DNA of 14,228 bases from CAYSYY01 sp964576115 [NCBI: uncultured Gemmatimonadota bacterium] (GCA_964576115.1 CAZNUA010000029.1:25073-39300); one strand, 5' to 3'. Shown: positions 1-7,451, numbered from the stretch's first letter. Made by a program: numbers and translations. Notes: generated by a model from the letters alone, not told the origin.

Positions 1-1203
1 TTCTGGGAGGGTCTGCCCCTGCTGCACCGGGTGCCGCTGGCGCAGTTCAACGAACCGCACGCCTTCAATTTCGTCGGTATCTTCTGGCAGGACGGGATCT
101 CGAATACATTCGCTCTCTACATGATGAACCAGGGTTTCATCCTGCGCTTCCTCTCATTGAAGAGTGTGCGGGAGATCCGGAAGAGCTTTCTGGCACTGAT
201 CCTGGTGCTGATGCCCCTGGCCGCCCTGGCGGTCTCGAACGCCGGCTGGCTGGGTCGTTCGATGGTCAGTGCCGGTCAGCTGCCGGCCGACACCGATCCC
301 AACCAGATCTTCGTCGTCGTGGCAGACCGCATCTGCGGACCGGGCATGTTCGGCTTCGTCATGGCGGCTCTGACCGCCGCTCTGATGTCGACCGTGGACA
401 CGCTCATCAATGCCGTTTCGGCCGTGGCCGTGAACGACATCTACCGCCCCTATCTGCGCCCCGAAGCAACCGACCGTCACTACCTGGGGGTAGCCCGGGG
501 CGTTTCGCTGGCCGCCGCGGTGTGCGGCATCGTGCTGGTGCCGGTCTTTGCCTCGTTCAACTCGATTTACGTGGCCCACGGCGCCTTCACGGCCAGCATC
601 ACACCGGCCATGGTGGTCACGATCGTACTCGGCGTGTACTGGCGCCGCTATACTCCGCGGGCCGCTTTCTGGACCATGCTCGGGGGCTCGATCCTGGTCG
701 GATTCAGTCTTCTCTGGCCGGTCCTGGTGACCCCCTTCGGGCACGGAGTGGACCCGGCCGGAGGGTTCAAGTACACCCGGGCTCTCTATGGCCTGGTTGT
801 GAGCGGCGGGATCGCCGTTCTGGTCACTTTCCTGGCCCGCTCCCGTACGCCGGGGAATACAGATGGGTTGGTGGTGGGGACCCTGGCCCGAGCCAAAGAG
901 ATCTTCAAGGGGGCCGAGCCGAACGAGCGGGAGGGCGGGAAGGCGTCGGGAATCGTGGCGATCGACGAAGACGTCGGCGGGGTCATGATCGCTGCCGTGA
1001 CCGCCGAGCGCCTGGCCGCCGGGGTCGGCGACATCGTCTATGTGACCGACGCCCGGCGCTGGCTCGGCGGACTGCGCTCAGTGCACGGTCGGATTGCCGG
1101 TCTCGGCACCGGTCCGGCGGACGAGATCAGGATTTCACCCGAGCTGGTCAGCGAGGGGGGCTTGCTGCCCGGACGACGGCATCGAATCGAAAAGATCATG
1201 TGA
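1..1203 (+). CDS. Sodium:solute symporter (SSS/SLC5-like), 5'-truncated
   Basis: This is the C-terminal 400 codons of an inner-membrane sodium/solute cotransporter; the reading frame is open to the first base, so the true start lies upstream of the window. Hydrophobic segments are visible at about codons 62-80, 112-145, 165-190, 196-213, 222-244 and 262-280. The stretch AALMSTVDTLINA (codons 126-138) matches the conserved helix of the SSS family that carries the Ser/Thr pair of the Na2 sodium site (S130, T131 here). After the last helix comes a soluble tail of roughly 100 residues (codons 300-400) that I do not recognise. The substrate cannot be deduced: SSS members move sugars, amino acids, carboxylates, nucleosides and others. 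A lipoprotein phosphodiesterase starts 22 nt after the stop on the same strand, so the two are probably co-transcribed. The family call is firm, the substrate unknown. Confidence 0.9.
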   Translation, partial: FWEGLPLLHRVPLAQFNEPHAFNFVGIFWQDGISNTFALYMMNQGFILRFLSLKSVREIRKSFLALILVLMPLAALAVSNAGWLGRSMVSAGQLPADTDPNQIFVVVADRICGPGMFGFVMAALTAALMSTVDTLINAVSAVAVNDIYRPYLRPEATDRHYLGVARGVSLAAAVCGIVLVPVFASFNSIYVAHGAFTASITPAMVVTIVLGVYWRRYTPRAAFWTMLGGSILVGFSLLWPVLVTPFGHGVDPAGGFKYTRALYGLVVSGGIAVLVTFLARSRTPGNTDGLVVGTLARAKEIFKGAEPNEREGGKASGIVAIDEDVGGVMIAAVTAERLAAGVGDIVYVTDARRWLGGLRSVHGRIAGLGTGPADEIRISPELVSEGGLLPGRRHRIEKIM

Positions 1204-1212
1204 ATCCCAGGC

Positions 1213-1217
1213 AGAGG
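1213..1217 (+). promoter_or_regulatory. Ribosome binding site of the GDPD gene
   Basis: AGAGG lies 8 nt before the ATG at 1226 and supports that start over longer in-frame alternatives. Confidence 0.5.
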
Positions 1218-1225
1218 TACCGGAG

Positions 1226-2023
1226 ATGAAACGAGAAATGCGGATCCGACTCGCGATGGCGCTCGCGCTCACGGGAGTCCTCGCCGGCTGTGCCCGCCAG
1301 GCGCCCGGAGATCCCCGCATCACCGCGCACCGCGGGGCTTCGGGGCTGGCTCCGGAGAACACCCTGAGTGCCATGGTGCGGGCTTTCGAGGAGGGCGCCG
1401 GGCGCGCCGAACTCGACGTGCAGCTCACCGCTGACGGGGTGCTTGTGCTCATGCATGATGGAACCCTGGTTCGAACCGCCGGGGCCGAGGAGCAGGTCTG
1501 TGAACTCACCCTGGCCCAACTGCAGGAACTCGAGGCGGGAGCGTGGTTTGACGACGAATTCGCCGGCGAACCGATACCGACTCTGGAGCAGGTTATCCGC
1601 TGGGCCCGAGGCCGGTTGGTCCTCAATGTCGAGGTTAAGGTGTCCAGGCCCTCGCCGGAGATCGCCGCCCGGGTGGTGGAACTCATCGTTTCGGAACGGG
1701 CGGATTCCTTCTGTTTCATTACCTCCTTCGACCGGGGCACGGTCGAGGAGGTCAAGCGGTTGGCCCCCGGGCTGCGAACAGGACTCATCTTCGGCTCGGA
1801 CTATCCCGCGGATGTCTTATCTGCTTCGTGGGAAATCGTGAGTGCGCACCACGGGATCGTGGATTCGACATTCGTCGCCCGGGCTCACCGGGCCGGGAAA
1901 GAGGTCCATGTCTGGACCGTGAACGATCCCGGACGGATGCGCGACTTACTCCGGCTCGGAGTGGATTCGATCATTACCAACCGGCCCGATATCCTGCGCC
2001 AGGTACTCAGCGAGGAAAGCTAG
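1226..2023 (+). CDS. Glycerophosphodiester phosphodiesterase, lipoprotein (GDPD family)
   Basis: A predicted lipid-anchored 265-residue enzyme that would hydrolyse glycerophosphodiesters to glycerol 3-phosphate and an alcohol outside the inner membrane. The N-terminus is a lipoprotein signal: basic start, hydrophobic core, lipobox LAGC with Cys22. The GDPD TIM-barrel signature is nearly complete: HRGASGLAPENT (H35, R36, E44, N45), E62 and D64, HDGTL with H77 as the second catalytic His, NVEVK with E136, W230-T231-V232-N233, and the closing GVDSIITNRPD. I chose the ATG at 1226 because it sits just before the signal peptide with AGAGG 8 nt upstream; an in-frame extension back to 1094 would lie inside the symporter gene and bury the signal. 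A second ATG at 1238 is possible. The last 78 nt overlap the convergent HAD gene. Metal dependence is expected from the family but not shown here. Confidence 0.93.
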   Translation: MKREMRIRLAMALALTGVLAGCARQAPGDPRITAHRGASGLAPENTLSAMVRAFEEGAGRAELDVQLTADGVLVLMHDGTLVRTAGAEEQVCELTLAQLQELEAGAWFDDEFAGEPIPTLEQVIRWARGRLVLNVEVKVSRPSPEIAARVVELIVSERADSFCFITSFDRGTVEEVKRLAPGLRTGLIFGSDYPADVLSASWEIVSAHHGIVDSTFVARAHRAGKEVHVWTVNDPGRMRDLLRLGVDSIITNRPDILRQVLSEES

Positions 2024-2782
2024 AATCTCCAGCACGCCGGTGGTGCAGGCACTGCGGCTCTGCCCGATCGCGGTCCCGGTTCCCTGCTGTACGTCAATCG
2101 TGTCGAGAGGGATGACCTCCCGGCCGGCGGCGGCGAGAGCGTCGAGCAGGGCGGGGGAGGCATTGGCGGGCAGAAAGGCCCGATCGGTATCTCGGATCAG
2201 GGCCAGATCGTTGAGAGAATCGGCGATTCCGATGGTCGGCCTTTCACCGGCGATCCGCTCGAGACCGGTGTATTTCGAATATCCCGCGGGAACGATATCC
2301 ACCGCTACATCGGAATGGGTCACCGTGACTGCCGTGTCATAGCCGTTCTCCGCGACCAGGGTCCTGATGTGGGGATAGAGACCGGCGGGATCGGCGCCGC
2401 CCTGCTCGTTACGGGTGAAAAGGCTGATCGTGGCCAGGCGTCGGGCGAAAAAGAGTACCCCGGGGGGCGGGTCGGCCCGCAGGATGGCGTCGAGTTCGCC
2501 GATCGGTCGGCGTTCGGATTCGCGAACCAGGATTCGTTCTGATCCCTGCTCGGCGACAACGGTTCCGGTTTCCAGGATGATGCTCTCGATGTGTTCGAGA
2601 ACGGGTGCGGGAACATGCCGGTGGACGAACTCCAGATCGTTGCCGGTGGCCAGACAGAACCGGCACCGGTCGCTGAGTTCCATCAGAGCGATCGAGAGCT
2701 GTCGGGCTCTCTGAACCGGGATGCTCCAGGTCCGGTCGAGGAGGGTACCGTGAAGATCAAGTGCAACTATAAATATATTCAT
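1946..2782 (-). CDS. HAD-superfamily phosphatase, IIB (Cof-like) type, with D-x-H motif I
   Basis: A 278-residue cytosolic protein with the HAD phosphatase fold. Motif I is ALDLHGTLLD (D9 nucleophile, H11 where the general acid/base Asp is normally found, T13). Motif II is LATGND (T46), motif III is probably K170 (GYSKYTG), and motif IV is IADSLNDLALI (D188, D192). The spacing, with a large cap between motifs II and III, fits class IIB enzymes such as sucrose-, mannosylglycerate- or phosphoglycolate-type phosphatases, but the substrate cannot be assigned. The start is fixed by the need to keep D9 close to the N-terminus; no Shine-Dalgarno sequence is visible. The gene lies 57 nt downstream of the FN3/TPR lipoprotein gene on the same strand, across a very AT-rich gap, so it may have its own promoter. 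Its last 25 codons and stop overlap the end of the convergent GDPD gene. Confidence 0.85.
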   Translation of the reverse strand: MNIFIVALDLHGTLLDRTWSIPVQRARQLSIALMELSDRCRFCLATGNDLEFVHRHVPAPVLEHIESIILETGTVVAEQGSERILVRESERRPIGELDAILRADPPPGVLFFARRLATISLFTRNEQGGADPAGLYPHIRTLVAENGYDTAVTVTHSDVAVDIVPAGYSKYTGLERIAGERPTIGIADSLNDLALIRDTDRAFLPANASPALLDALAAAGREVIPLDTIDVQQGTGTAIGQSRSACTTGVLEILAFLAEYLAQDIGPVGNDRIHSEPE

Positions 2783-2810
2783 TATTTAATTGTAGTATAA
2801 CATATTATGA
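2764..2810 (-). promoter_or_regulatory. AT-rich island at the HAD gene start, possible promoter
   Basis: About 45 bp of almost pure A/T in otherwise GC-rich DNA span the HAD start codon. On the minus strand it contains TATACT (2799-2794) and CATAAT (2809-2804), each 4-5 of 6 matches to a sigma-70 -10 box; no convincing -35 is present at 16-18 bp. If TATACT were used, the 5' leader would be only a few nucleotides. Confidence 0.3.
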
Positions 2811-2839
2811 AGATCATCAGGATGCGCTTAGTGCTCCTG

Positions 2840-3787
2840 TCAGCCGCCAATCGTGGCTTCGATCTGGACCAGAATCATGAGCAGGGCCGTCCCGTAGCTG
2901 TCATACTGAGTGCCGCCCACAACCCAGGTCGAAGAATCGTTCGGATCGAGTCCATTGGCGGGAGCGAGGATGTCGATCTGGGCCTGAACCTCGTCGAAGG
3001 ACGTTTCCCCCAGCCGGAAAGCGCACTGAGCGATCGTCAGACGCAGGTCACTCCAGTCGATCGAGGCGCGCCAGGGCAGGGCCCAGCTGTCGTTGTGCGC
3101 GAGCACCGTTTCGGCCTGCACGATCGCGTCGTCCCAGGCCTGGAGATCGCGGCAGACGAAAGCCAGACCGGCGTTGGCATGCTGACCGCCCAGACCGAGA
3201 CTGTTGGCCTGCTGAAAAGAGATGCGCGCGGCGTCGAGCTGGTTGAGGTACATCTGACACCAGCCTTGCCCCAGATAGGCCTGTGGCCAGGTACCGTCCC
3301 GGACTATGGCGGCTGAGAAATGCGCGAAGGCGTCATCGTACGCTTCGGCCTGGAAATCAAGCCAGCCCTGCGAGGTCTCCCACTCGGCATTGGTGGGGGT
3401 GGCGTCGGTCAGGCGGCTCATTGCGCTCTCATTGCCGGCCTCATCGACAGCCGTGACGCCGAAATAATAGGTCGCTCCGACGGTCAGATCTGTGACCAGT
3501 GTCGACGTCTCGGTCAATTCCTGGCCATCGGTGACGAGAGAATCGGGATCGGTCCCCACGTAGAGAAGGTAATGGGAGAGATCGGACTCGATGCTTTCGA
3601 GCCAGTACACCATGACGCTGGTGTCGCTGCGCAGCGAGACCAGCAGACCTCGCACCTGGGCGGGCGGAGTCGTATCGGGCCCTGTATCCGAGCCGCAGCT
3701 CCCGAAGACGATCAGTGCCAGCAGAGCGAGCGGAAGGAGATGCCACCGCCGCGTCTGCAATCGAGAACGAATGATCTGCACGTTCAT
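2840..3787 (-). CDS. Lipoprotein with fibronectin type III domain and TPR-like repeats
   Basis: A 315-residue exported protein of unknown specific function. Residues 1-30 form a lipoprotein signal (basic start, hydrophobic LLPLALLALIVFG, then S-Cys31). Residues about 38-130 look like a fibronectin type III domain: TPPAQVRGL, then YWLES, YLLYVGTD, and the closing YYFGVTAVDEAGNES. Residues about 136-262 are helical TPR-like repeats (GWLDFQAEAYDDAFAHFSAAI, AYLGQGWCQMYLNQLDAARISFQQA, and a third around 205-232), a scaffold that usually binds peptides or proteins. The ATG at 3787 is preceded by AAGGAGG at a 6-nt spacing; a longer open frame to 4192 overlaps the upstream gene and has no signal at its start. 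Only 14 nt separate it from the upstream BNR protein gene, so the two are very likely co-transcribed and act together at the cell envelope. The domain calls are by eye. Confidence 0.82.
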   Translation of the reverse strand: MNVQIIRSRLQTRRWHLLPLALLALIVFGSCGSDTGPDTTPPAQVRGLLVSLRSDTSVMVYWLESIESDLSHYLLYVGTDPDSLVTDGQELTETSTLVTDLTVGATYYFGVTAVDEAGNESAMSRLTDATPTNAEWETSQGWLDFQAEAYDDAFAHFSAAIVRDGTWPQAYLGQGWCQMYLNQLDAARISFQQANSLGLGGQHANAGLAFVCRDLQAWDDAIVQAETVLAHNDSWALPWRASIDWSDLRLTIAQCAFRLGETSFDEVQAQIDILAPANGLDPNDSSTWVVGGTQYDSYGTALLMILVQIEATIGG

Positions 3788-3793
3788 GGCCAA

Positions 3794-3800
3794 CCTCCTT
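3794..3800 (-). promoter_or_regulatory. Strong Shine-Dalgarno for the FN3/TPR lipoprotein
   Basis: AAGGAGG on the minus strand, 6 nt before the ATG at 3787, matches the anti-Shine-Dalgarno sequence perfectly. It lies in the 14-nt gap after the TAG (3804-3802) of the preceding gene and decides the start of the lipoprotein. Confidence 0.85.
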
Positions 3801-3801
3801 C

Positions 3802-6800
3802 CTATCTGATGTAGAGGGCTTTTCTGGTGAAAGTCCGGCCGGCGGTACGCAGCATGACGAGATACACTCCGGTCGCTACCTCCCGGCCCGCATCGGAACG
3901 CCCGTCCCAGCGTACGGCGTGCCGGCCCGGTCCCGCAGATCCCGCAACCAGGGTTCGTACCCTCTGACCCCGCACGTTCAGGATGAAGAGTTCGACCTGC
4001 GCGGTCTGGGGCAGGGAGTAGCGGATGGTTGTCGAACCGTTGAAGGGATTGGGGTAATTCTGATCCAATCCCCAGCCGAGGACCGTTTCCCCACCCGCCT
4101 CGCCGACCAGCAGGGCGACAATGCCCAGCCGGTCGAGGGTGGCCTCGATCGTACCCCGTTCGGGATCGACCCACGATTCCAGCGGAACCCATTGGTCGCC
4201 TTCACGCCGGCAGAGGGTCAGGGCTGCCGGATCGGCCCCGGCCAGGTCATCCAGGGTCCAGCCGACCGTCAACCGGGCGGGGACGGTCAGCTGCAGGTCT
4301 GCCGGCTGGACCGACCAGATCCGGAGGATCCGATCCTCTTCGGTTGCCGCCCCTGACTCCGCTCCCCGGCCAACCATGCGGGAGGCGCCTTCGGCGCCGC
4401 TCAACCAGGCCAGGGCCGCCTCATCCACCCGGGTACCCAGCAGGTACTCGTCGCGGCCGACCGCTCCCGGCTCGATCGACAGGCTGGCTTCGCCACCGGG
4501 CAGTATCAGGGCACCCCCGGCGCGGGCGCTGACGAGCTGGGTGGCGACGAGGAAAGTGGAGGTGGAGTCGTTGCCGGCGAAATCGCTGGCGGCGATCGAG
4601 ACTGTGAAATCGCCCGTGGCTTCCAGTTCCCAGTCGGCCACGTAGATATTGCCGCCCACGGTGGAGATCGCATCGAGGGTCAGCCCGGTGGTGTCCACCC
4701 TGGCAGTGGGCAGGGCGGGCAGGATCTCCGAGGGAACGAAGTAAAGGTCGTAGTAGGCGCGCAGGACACTCGAACGGACAGGCGCGAAGATGAACGAGGG
4801 GGCGATCGAGTCGTTTACGGCCGCAGCCGCACTCATCAGGGTACGTTCCCAGATTCCGTTGCCGTGCGTGACGGCTCGCAGCGACCAGTTCGACGGGCTC
4901 ACGCTCAGATCCATGATCAGCGCTCCGGTGGGCATGCCGGCGCTGAATTCGTACCACGACTGACCGTCATCGGGGGAGAACCAGACGCCGAAATCGTTGC
5001 CGAGGTAGAGGAACTCGCGCTTGTAGGGATCGATCGCGAAGGCCGAGGTGGGAATGTCGGGCAGCGTGCCGCCGTCCAGGTCGATCCAGGTCGCGCCGGC
5101 ATCCTCGGTCTTGAACAGGTGGGAGGTGCCGAAACCGCTGAAGACGACATACGCCACGGCGGGATCCCACCAGGCCGCGGCGATATCCATGGGATAGCGG
5201 TCGGGCAGGTCGTGAGTGACGTCGGTCCAGGTACGCGCACCGTCGGTGGAGCGGAAGACTCCGGCCTCTATCGGCGGATCGGGCACGGTGGTGGCCCAGA
5301 GGATGTCCTGGTTGCGGGGATAGACCGAGATCGCCACCACCGGAGCCCCGCTCAGGGCGGCGGCCCCGGGAGCCAGCCCCCACGTCTGAGCATAGTTGGT
5401 GGTGCGCCAGACCTGGGTGCGGCCGCCGTAGATGACACCCGGGTTCGAAGGTGCCTGGCCCAGCGGGGCCACGAAACAGACCGGGTCGCCGTGACCGTAC
5501 ATGTCGCGGTTGGTGTTGTAGTAACTGTCTCCCCGGTTCAGAGAACGGTAAATCCTCCCGCGCTGGGATTCGCCGATGATGTAGTCGGTGTCGGTGGCAT
5601 GCAGGGTGGTGGCCGCACCGTCGCCGCCGAAGATCCGCTTCCAGTCCGGCGTGCCTTCGTACAACACCGTGCTGTTGTCCTGCAGGCCCCCGATGGCCAG
5701 ATCGGGGGTGAGCCGGTGGGAACTGAAACCGGCATAGAACTGGGTGGTTTGATACCCGCCGTTGTACGAACGGAATGATTCCGCGAAGGTTTCGCTTTTG
5801 AATACTCCGCCATCGGTGCCCAGGAAGATCGTATTCGGTGCTGTCGGATGCCGGGCAAAATTGTGGTGATCGCCATGGCTGTAGTCGGCGGGTCCCTCCT
5901 CTCCACCGGCAGGGGTCGATACCCCGTAGTTCCAATGCCACCAGACCGATTTGCGGGTGAAAGTCCGGCCGCCATCGGTTGATTTGTAGGTGTCTACGCC
6001 CGACACAACGACTTTGGAGGAATCAGCTGGATGGACGATCACAAAGTGTGAAAACCACCCCTGGTATTTTGCGATTTCGTTGTATCCGTGATAAGGGTTG
6101 CCGTCGCCGTTGTCATCCAGAGCGTCGTAACAGCAGCCCCCATCGCCTTTGATGTTGTTCGTGAGCAATTCCCACGTGTCGCCGTAGTCCAGACTGCGGT
6201 AGAGCCCGACGCCGGTCCAGTCCTCGTCACTGAACATGTTGGCCACGTCGGCATAGAGCACGTTCGGTGCGGACTGGTAGATATCGAGCAACGTTTTGCC
6301 CGTCCAGGTTGCAGGCAGACCGCTGCCCCCCAGGTTCAGCTGGGTCCAGGTATCACCGCCGTTAAAGGAGCGGTAGATGCCGATCTGCCCGCTGGGGGTG
6401 TCGAGGTTGCCGCAGGAGACATAGAGAGTGTCGGAGTGAACCGGATCGACGGCCACATCCACCGCCATGTCGACATCGAGCACGTTCTGCCAGCTGGCGC
6501 CGTCGTCGATCGAACGATAGAGCCCGTCGCTGGTCCCGGCCCAGATCCGGGAGGTGTCGAAGGGGTCGATGACGATATCGAGCACCCCCCGGCGCTGGTC
6601 GTACGACCAGTCGAGACTCTTGGTCCAGGTGACCCCGCCGTCTGTGGTCTTGAGGATCCCGATCCCGTACGAGCCCCGGGTGGTACGGATGTAGATGCTC
6701 CCCATAGAATCGTCACGGTTGTAGACTTCGCCGGTACCGGCATAGACGACCGATGTGTCGCCCGGATCGATCGCGATGGCGTTCACGCCCAGCACCGGGA

Positions 6801-7296
6801 AACCGGTCTCGATGTAGTGCCAGGCCCGCGAACCGATGCCGCCGGTGTCGGTGCGCCAGAGTCCTCCCGAAGCCGCTCCGGCCCAGATGATCTCCGTATT
6901 CTTCGGATTCACGGCCAGCGAGATGGTCCGGCCGCCGACGTTCTTCGGACCCAGGGCGGTCCAGGGATCGGGTTCGGGGTGACCGCCGATATCGGCCCCG
7001 GCGGTTCGGCGACCGGCGCGGTGTAGGGTGGGGGCAATCGCCTCGAATTCCTGCATGTAGCGTGCGGCAGGGATGTCGGGTTCGGGGTAGGCCCGCTGCA
7101 GGGTCATGAACTGCAGAGCGGCCATGGCGTCGCTGGGAGGATTCTCGAGCGGATCCCGGGCAGGATCGCGATCCGGGTGCAGGACTCCGGCGGCGAGCAG
7201 AGCCATCAGGACCAGGGCGCCCCCGAGCAGATGTCGTGGAAGGATACGCAAGGGGTGACGGGGAACGCGAAAAGGATGGTATGGGCGATCCGGCAT
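3802..7296 (-). CDS. Large secreted BNR/Asp-box beta-propeller protein with C-terminal sorting domain
   Basis: A 1164-residue exported protein. Residues 1-40 are a long basic N-region plus hydrophobic core (LLGGALVLMALLAAGVL), a signal peptide or anchor. From about 115 to 820 there are around a dozen sialidase-like Asp-box repeats, for example GILKTTDGGVTW (213-224), GLYRSIDDGASW (258-269), GIYRSFNGGDTW (306-317), GLYRSLDYGDTW (364-375), YKSTDGGRTF (437-446), GVFRSTDGARTW (679-690), HLFKTEDAGATW (726-737) and GVWFSPDDGQSW (770-781), consistent with one or two beta-propellers of the sortilin/VPS10-glycosidase-like type. Residues about 925-1065 resemble a ZU5-like beta domain (LILPGGEASLSIEPGAVG). 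The C-terminus from 1078 (DQNYPNPFN...) is a FlgD-like/type IX-like sorting domain ending in KALYIR. No catalytic residues could be assigned, so an adhesin or binding role is as likely as glycosidase activity. AGGTGA (7308-7303) precedes the start. Confidence 0.9.
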   Translation of the reverse strand: MPDRPYHPFRVPRHPLRILPRHLLGGALVLMALLAAGVLHPDRDPARDPLENPPSDAMAALQFMTLQRAYPEPDIPAARYMQEFEAIAPTLHRAGRRTAGADIGGHPEPDPWTALGPKNVGGRTISLAVNPKNTEIIWAGAASGGLWRTDTGGIGSRAWHYIETGFPVLGVNAIAIDPGDTSVVYAGTGEVYNRDDSMGSIYIRTTRGSYGIGILKTTDGGVTWTKSLDWSYDQRRGVLDIVIDPFDTSRIWAGTSDGLYRSIDDGASWQNVLDVDMAVDVAVDPVHSDTLYVSCGNLDTPSGQIGIYRSFNGGDTWTQLNLGGSGLPATWTGKTLLDIYQSAPNVLYADVANMFSDEDWTGVGLYRSLDYGDTWELLTNNIKGDGGCCYDALDDNGDGNPYHGYNEIAKYQGWFSHFVIVHPADSSKVVVSGVDTYKSTDGGRTFTRKSVWWHWNYGVSTPAGGEEGPADYSHGDHHNFARHPTAPNTIFLGTDGGVFKSETFAESFRSYNGGYQTTQFYAGFSSHRLTPDLAIGGLQDNSTVLYEGTPDWKRIFGGDGAATTLHATDTDYIIGESQRGRIYRSLNRGDSYYNTNRDMYGHGDPVCFVAPLGQAPSNPGVIYGGRTQVWRTTNYAQTWGLAPGAAALSGAPVVAISVYPRNQDILWATTVPDPPIEAGVFRSTDGARTWTDVTHDLPDRYPMDIAAAWWDPAVAYVVFSGFGTSHLFKTEDAGATWIDLDGGTLPDIPTSAFAIDPYKREFLYLGNDFGVWFSPDDGQSWYEFSAGMPTGALIMDLSVSPSNWSLRAVTHGNGIWERTLMSAAAAVNDSIAPSFIFAPVRSSVLRAYYDLYFVPSEILPALPTARVDTTGLTLDAISTVGGNIYVADWELEATGDFTVSIAASDFAGNDSTSTFLVATQLVSARAGGALILPGGEASLSIEPGAVGRDEYLLGTRVDEAALAWLSGAEGASRMVGRGAESGAATEEDRILRIWSVQPADLQLTVPARLTVGWTLDDLAGADPAALTLCRREGDQWVPLESWVDPERGTIEATLDRLGIVALLVGEAGGETVLGWGLDQNYPNPFNGSTTIRYSLPQTAQVELFILNVRGQRVRTLVAGSAGPGRHAVRWDGRSDAGREVATGVYLVMLRTAGRTFTRKALYIR

Positions 7297-7302
7297 CTTT
7301 GG

Positions 7303-7308
7303 TCACCT
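7303..7308 (-). promoter_or_regulatory. Ribosome binding site of the BNR protein gene
   Basis: AGGTGA on the minus strand, 6 nt before the ATG at 7296, supports that start codon. Confidence 0.65.
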
Positions 7309-7377
7309 GGGTGTTTGTGCGAACGCGTACGCTCGTCGGGTGAGGGCCACCTGATGATACATCCGATCTCCAGTCTG

Positions 7378-7417
7378 TTCCAGCGCGTGGCTGACAGTTC
7401 CAGCCTGTGGCTGACAG
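7378..7417. repeat. 20-bp tandem duplication
   Basis: Two adjacent 20-bp units (7378-7397 and 7398-7417), each beginning TTCCAGC and ending GTGGCTGACAG, differ only at two bases (GC at 7385-7386 against CT at 7405-7406). It lies in the 5' leader side of the BNR gene. Its function is unknown. Confidence 0.8.
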
Positions 7418-7451
7418 GGTGTCATTCCTGCAAGGAAGACGCACTGGCCGG

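Noticed and set aside
1094-1225. Longer in-frame start for the GDPD gene
   Set aside because: It would lie within the symporter coding sequence and place 44 residues before the lipoprotein signal.
3788-4192. Longer in-frame start for the FN3/TPR lipoprotein (135 extra residues)
   Set aside because: It overlaps the upstream BNR gene in another frame, and the downstream ATG has a perfect Shine-Dalgarno and a lipoprotein signal peptide.
4864-5778. Long plus-strand open frame (304 codons) opposite the BNR gene
   Set aside because: It is a GC-rich antisense shadow, rich in Gly/Arg/Val without any recognisable motif, opposite a strongly supported repeat protein. The same holds for 6088-7026 and 2807-3316.
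3826-5971. Exact 16-bp repeat inside the BNR gene (3826-3841 and 5956-5971)
   Set aside because: Both copies encode the same GRTFT residues in two beta-rich contexts; shared codon choice over a short peptide is enough to explain it, and the flanks differ.
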